Source: Mycoemilia scoparia (lineage: Eukaryota; Kickxellomycota; Kickxellomycetes; Kickxellales; Kickxellaceae). Taken from it: a DNA stretch of 11,057 nucleotides. The translations under genes and the position numbers were made by a program. Location of the stretch: assembly GCA_027575805.1 (NCBI GenBank), contig JANBPU010000440.1:1-11057 (forward strand), read 5' to 3'. Below the pieces are notes generated by a model. That model saw only the letters and a program-made list of their open reading frames with translations, had not been told where the DNA came from and searched no databases. Positions 8,319-11,057 of the stretch are shown in pieces (position 1 is the stretch's first letter; each line of letters starts with the position of its first letter).

Positions 8319-9141
8319 CAATATGAGTATCTTCTCGATCACGCTCTCTTCTTCTTGGCTTTGCCACACCCAACCACACATGCCTTACAAAGACGTGCTG
8401 GCAATGTGAGTGTCTATTGTGGCTCGTGTTGTCATCACATGGCTGTTTGTTGGTAAATATTGTTTAGCCACATGTTTTATGTATAGAATTTCTAGACTAT
8501 CATTTTTATTTATAGCCTCATCGTAGATATAAGTGATTATTTTTGAGGGGCGAATGCTTGATAATCAACTGTGATTGCCCCTATAATCGATGGCGGCCTC
8601 AAAAAGATACCCTCAAAAACGATAATGCATGTGCAATACTAATAGCAGTGGTAAAAATGGTCATTCTATTAATACCCAGAATACCCGTCTATGTTTACTA
8701 TGTGCCAGAACATACACATAGGCGCGCAGCCGCATGCATACAATCATGTCTTGGCCTTTTCTCATCATCTATCTCATTTAGCAAAGATCCAGCTCCATAA
8801 TGATTATTAATTGATGCAACTACAGTACTATTGCCATTACTACTGCCAACTGCTATCAGTCGTGTTCTATTAGATTCCAACATTTGATATTAACAAAAAA
8901 GAAACGATCGGAACAAAGTCGGATTGGCTATGTGAAAAATTCCGCAAACAATTGTAATTCATTTAATCAGATGCCACATTTTGTCATAAATAACGACCAT
9001 GGTGAACAGTGGAGGCTTGGTAGTTGTGGTACAGCTAGCTAATCCTTTTGCCACAATGATTTTCCATTGCTGCAAGGCCTGCTGCGGATGATCTTCAATA
9101 CAGCTAGTTCTATCCAAGTAAAGCCATGATAACGATGATGA

Positions 9142-10770
9142 TTAATTATCTTTGGGCTCAATTTCCCATGATTTTGGTCGCTTGGCCATCCACCTGTTTA
9201 GCCCTAGCCTTTCGATCACATCCACTGGCATACAGTAGACTGGGTCAACCTCCTTTAGGCCTTTAAATCCTGCAAGTGAAAGCCCAGCTATGCCAAAACA
9301 TGTATGATATACATCTGCCATGTCCTGAGGTCTATCTGCAATCCCACCCTTCTCTTCATCCTAACCCAAATAACAATAATTTTGATGTCAATTGACGAAT
9401 GCAAAGCCTATGAGGTGTATCAGAAGCGGCTTCGGGATAATATATTAAATGCCTTTACCTGTGCGCTTAGGATAAATTCACATAATTTTTTGCAGTCGAC
9501 CCAGTGAACACGCTCCAAAATCTTGAGAGATGATAACACCCACCAAGAATAGCAAACCTACACAAAATCATCAAATATTGTTGATTCCTGAAATTGGTTC
9601 ATTTATTTGCCTGCATACTTTAGTAAAGAATTCATGCTCACATCCTCCAATTTCTGTGGCCGTCCATTGAATCCGCCGCACTTGAGTTGTCGTTCACACA
9701 ACCACCAGCTGAGCTTTTCTCTATCAACTAAATCCAAATCTCCGGTAATAGCCAAGGCCGCCAGCGAAGTAAAAACTACAATACAAACAAATAAACAAAC
9801 AATAAGTCTTGAGAAGCTATTCTGCCAACTTTCCAGTGTCCCAATTATTTTATTTTGTTGTTTACTACCTTGTGCCGAATGAGACTCTCCACCTGGCCCA
9901 CTCCCAAATCCACCATCATAATTCATACTCTTTTCCACAAACTCAACAACACCTTTTAGATCGATTCGATCAACACTATCAAAGAATGACAATATTGCCA
10001 CGGATATAAAGGAAAATCTGGTATCTATTTCTCCCCATTTATCGCCACTAACGTAGCCGGATTTTGGATTTTGTAATCCCAATACATCTAAATTTACAGA
10101 ATACATACATATATATATATTCTGCTATTATTTTTACTACTACTACTACTGCCGCTGCTGCTATTGGAACTATTAAAATTATGACCAAGATTGTTAGTAT
10201 TTGTTGGTATTGAATACGCTTACATTTGACAACTTTTTCACTATCAATTTTATCCAAACAATCGTATATTGCCAAGATTTGGATGGCACTCATCGTATAT
10301 AATAAATGAGAATCATGATCTATATGTCCTCCAAATCCACCTAATAACAACAAGAGTATTAATAATGGATTTAATTGACATCCATTAATTTGATAAGTCA
10401 AAAAGTTCTAGTAGGATTAATAATAATACAATTATCATTGCTGTTAACAAACTTACCATCAGGATTTTGACATGACAATACATATTTGACAACATCGTCT
10501 TTATCAAATGCATCTTGTTTACCCATCAAACATAATGAGACTAGACCCCAGTATATTCCACTTATACGTAAATGTTCGGTCATCCAGTATTCCAATTCAT
10601 CTTGGTTCTACACACACATATATATATATATATATAGATATAGTTTTGGGAATGAGTTTCTTGTTTTAATGGTGTGAGGCTAAGGTGTTTGGGTTGAGTG
10701 GGTCGGTAGCTTTTATAAATTCAACGTGTTTGTTTACATATAATAATGATTCATCGATCCCTTCTGCCAT
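9142..10770 (-). CDS. BET2: Rab geranylgeranyltransferase (GGTase-II) beta subunit
   Basis: The catalytic beta subunit, with its alpha partner and Rab escort protein, attaches geranylgeranyl groups to C-terminal cysteines of Rab GTPases. The exons are 10770-10738, 10607-10457, 10340-10224, 10087-9869, 9775-9642, 9557-9459 and 9360-9142, giving 323 residues (yeast 325, human 331). All but the first intron are well supported by GT-AG ends and by conserved residues meeting across them. Five prenyltransferase repeats are visible: [58 protein letters not shown] and [16 protein letters not shown]. Zinc ligands are D218, C220 and H270, with the same 2- and 50-residue spacing as D238, C240 and H290 of the rat enzyme. 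[17 protein letters not shown] near the N-terminus and DPVYCMP near the C-terminus are hallmarks. Exon 1 is uncertain: the codons after 10738 ([12 protein letters not shown]) resemble the conserved N-terminal helix, yet no GT donor follows them. Confidence 0.95.
10088..10223 (-). repeat. simple-repeat-rich intron 3 of BET2
   Basis: This 136-nt intron (donor GTAAGC, acceptor AATTTAG) contains (ACT)5 at 10136-10150 followed by (GCT)3 on the plus strand, and a TA run at 10109-10120. It separates the split Tyr codon of KVVKY from VLGLQNP. The splice is supported by conservation of the joined segment. Confidence 0.75.
10611..10636. repeat. compound (CA)4(TA)9 microsatellite at the BET2 intron 1 acceptor
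   Basis: The plus strand reads four CA then nine TA copies. On the minus strand this gives a TA run and GTGTGTGTAG, so the repeat itself forms the acceptor of intron 1, two bases before exon 2. Length changes here could affect splicing efficiency. Confidence 0.8.
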
Positions 10771-11057
10771 TTTTCTTTATATATTATATAGCTGCGGTTA
10801 CTGCTGTTGTTATTGTTGTTGTCTCTCTATTTAATGCGTTTTAGTTTTGTCTGATGATAATACTTAAATGAACCCTCAGCATTGAATCTTTATATTTAAT
10901 ACAATTCAAATGATTTCTTAATCTGCTGTTATTATGGGTCGTCATATTTACTATATATCTGGTTCTCCACTGAAGGTGTATTTTTTTTCTTCCCTTTAGT
11001 TCCCACTCTATATAGTAGAATTTCGGGAAATACCAAATACAGACTACAAACATACCT
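10771..11057. other. 5' flank of BET2
   Basis: This is AT-rich DNA upstream of the BET2 start. On the minus strand TATATAATATATAAAG lies within about 25 bases of the ATG, too close to act as an ordinary TATA box for this start. A (TTG)n-like stretch (10805-10822) is present. An open frame of about 70 codons on the minus strand (11053-10841) has no recognisable feature. No gene is called up to the window edge. Confidence 0.45.

Larger units (their letters stand above)
7346..9141. other. 1.8-kb gene-poor region: DM9 promoter and BET2 3' flank
   Basis: No gene is recognised here. The part next to 7345 carries TATA, TGACTC, GACGTAA-like and CCAAT elements and should be the DM9 promoter. The part next to 9141 is the 3' flank of BET2, without a clear AATAAA on the minus strand close to the stop. 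Base composition is more balanced than in the 1-3163 region. Two short open frames with protein-like composition occur (plus 7984-8106, 40 residues; minus 8883-8698, 61 residues), but neither has a recognisable domain or convincing splice partners. Confidence 0.5.

Noticed and set aside
9607..9882. 91-codon plus-strand frame across BET2
   Set aside because: The minus strand carries conserved prenyltransferase residues across spliced exons here, so the plus frame is a shadow.
1..11057. tRNA genes, CRISPR arrays, insertion sequences and operon structures
   Set aside because: I searched for GGTTCGA-type B boxes, regular spaced repeats and transposase motifs by eye and found none. Genes are intron-containing and separately spaced, as in a eukaryote.

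Overview
The window reads as nuclear DNA of a fungus, most likely an early-diverging (Mucoromycota/Mucorales-type) one. The evidence is short GT-AG introns (84 to about 137 nt), AT-rich intergenic DNA full of microsatellites, proteins rich in Asn, Gln and Gly homopolymers, and a gene set of a long fungal-type 7-transmembrane receptor, a DM9-domain protein and Rab geranylgeranyltransferase beta. The lineage is an inference and I cannot name a species.

Layout. Positions 1-3163 hold no gene I can support; they contain simple repeats, a 14-bp palindrome and a 167-bp inverted-repeat (MITE-like) hairpin at 495-661. An intronless plus-strand gene at 3164-5602 encodes an 812-residue G-protein-coupled-receptor-like protein with a very long Asn/Gly-rich third cytoplasmic loop and a 300-residue low-complexity tail. 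It converges on a minus-strand gene (7345 to 6009). That gene becomes visible only when two reading frames are joined across a 137-nt intron: a Pro/Gly/Tyr/Gln-rich low-complexity half followed by two DM9 lectin-type repeats, 399 residues in all. A 1.8-kb gene-poor stretch (7346-9141) follows, holding the TATA and CCAAT elements of the DM9 gene and the 3' flank of the next gene. A minus-strand gene of seven exons (10770 to 9142) encodes the beta subunit of Rab geranylgeranyltransferase (BET2), with all three zinc ligands conserved. The window ends in the 5' flank of BET2.

The three genes do not form an operon or an evident pathway. One is a membrane receptor, one a cytosolic DM9 protein, and one a housekeeping enzyme that prenylates Rab GTPases. 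The most interesting items are the low-complexity/DM9 fusion, a sharp reversal of third-codon-position base preference inside the receptor gene, the missing splice donor after the conserved first exon of BET2, and the hairpin element.
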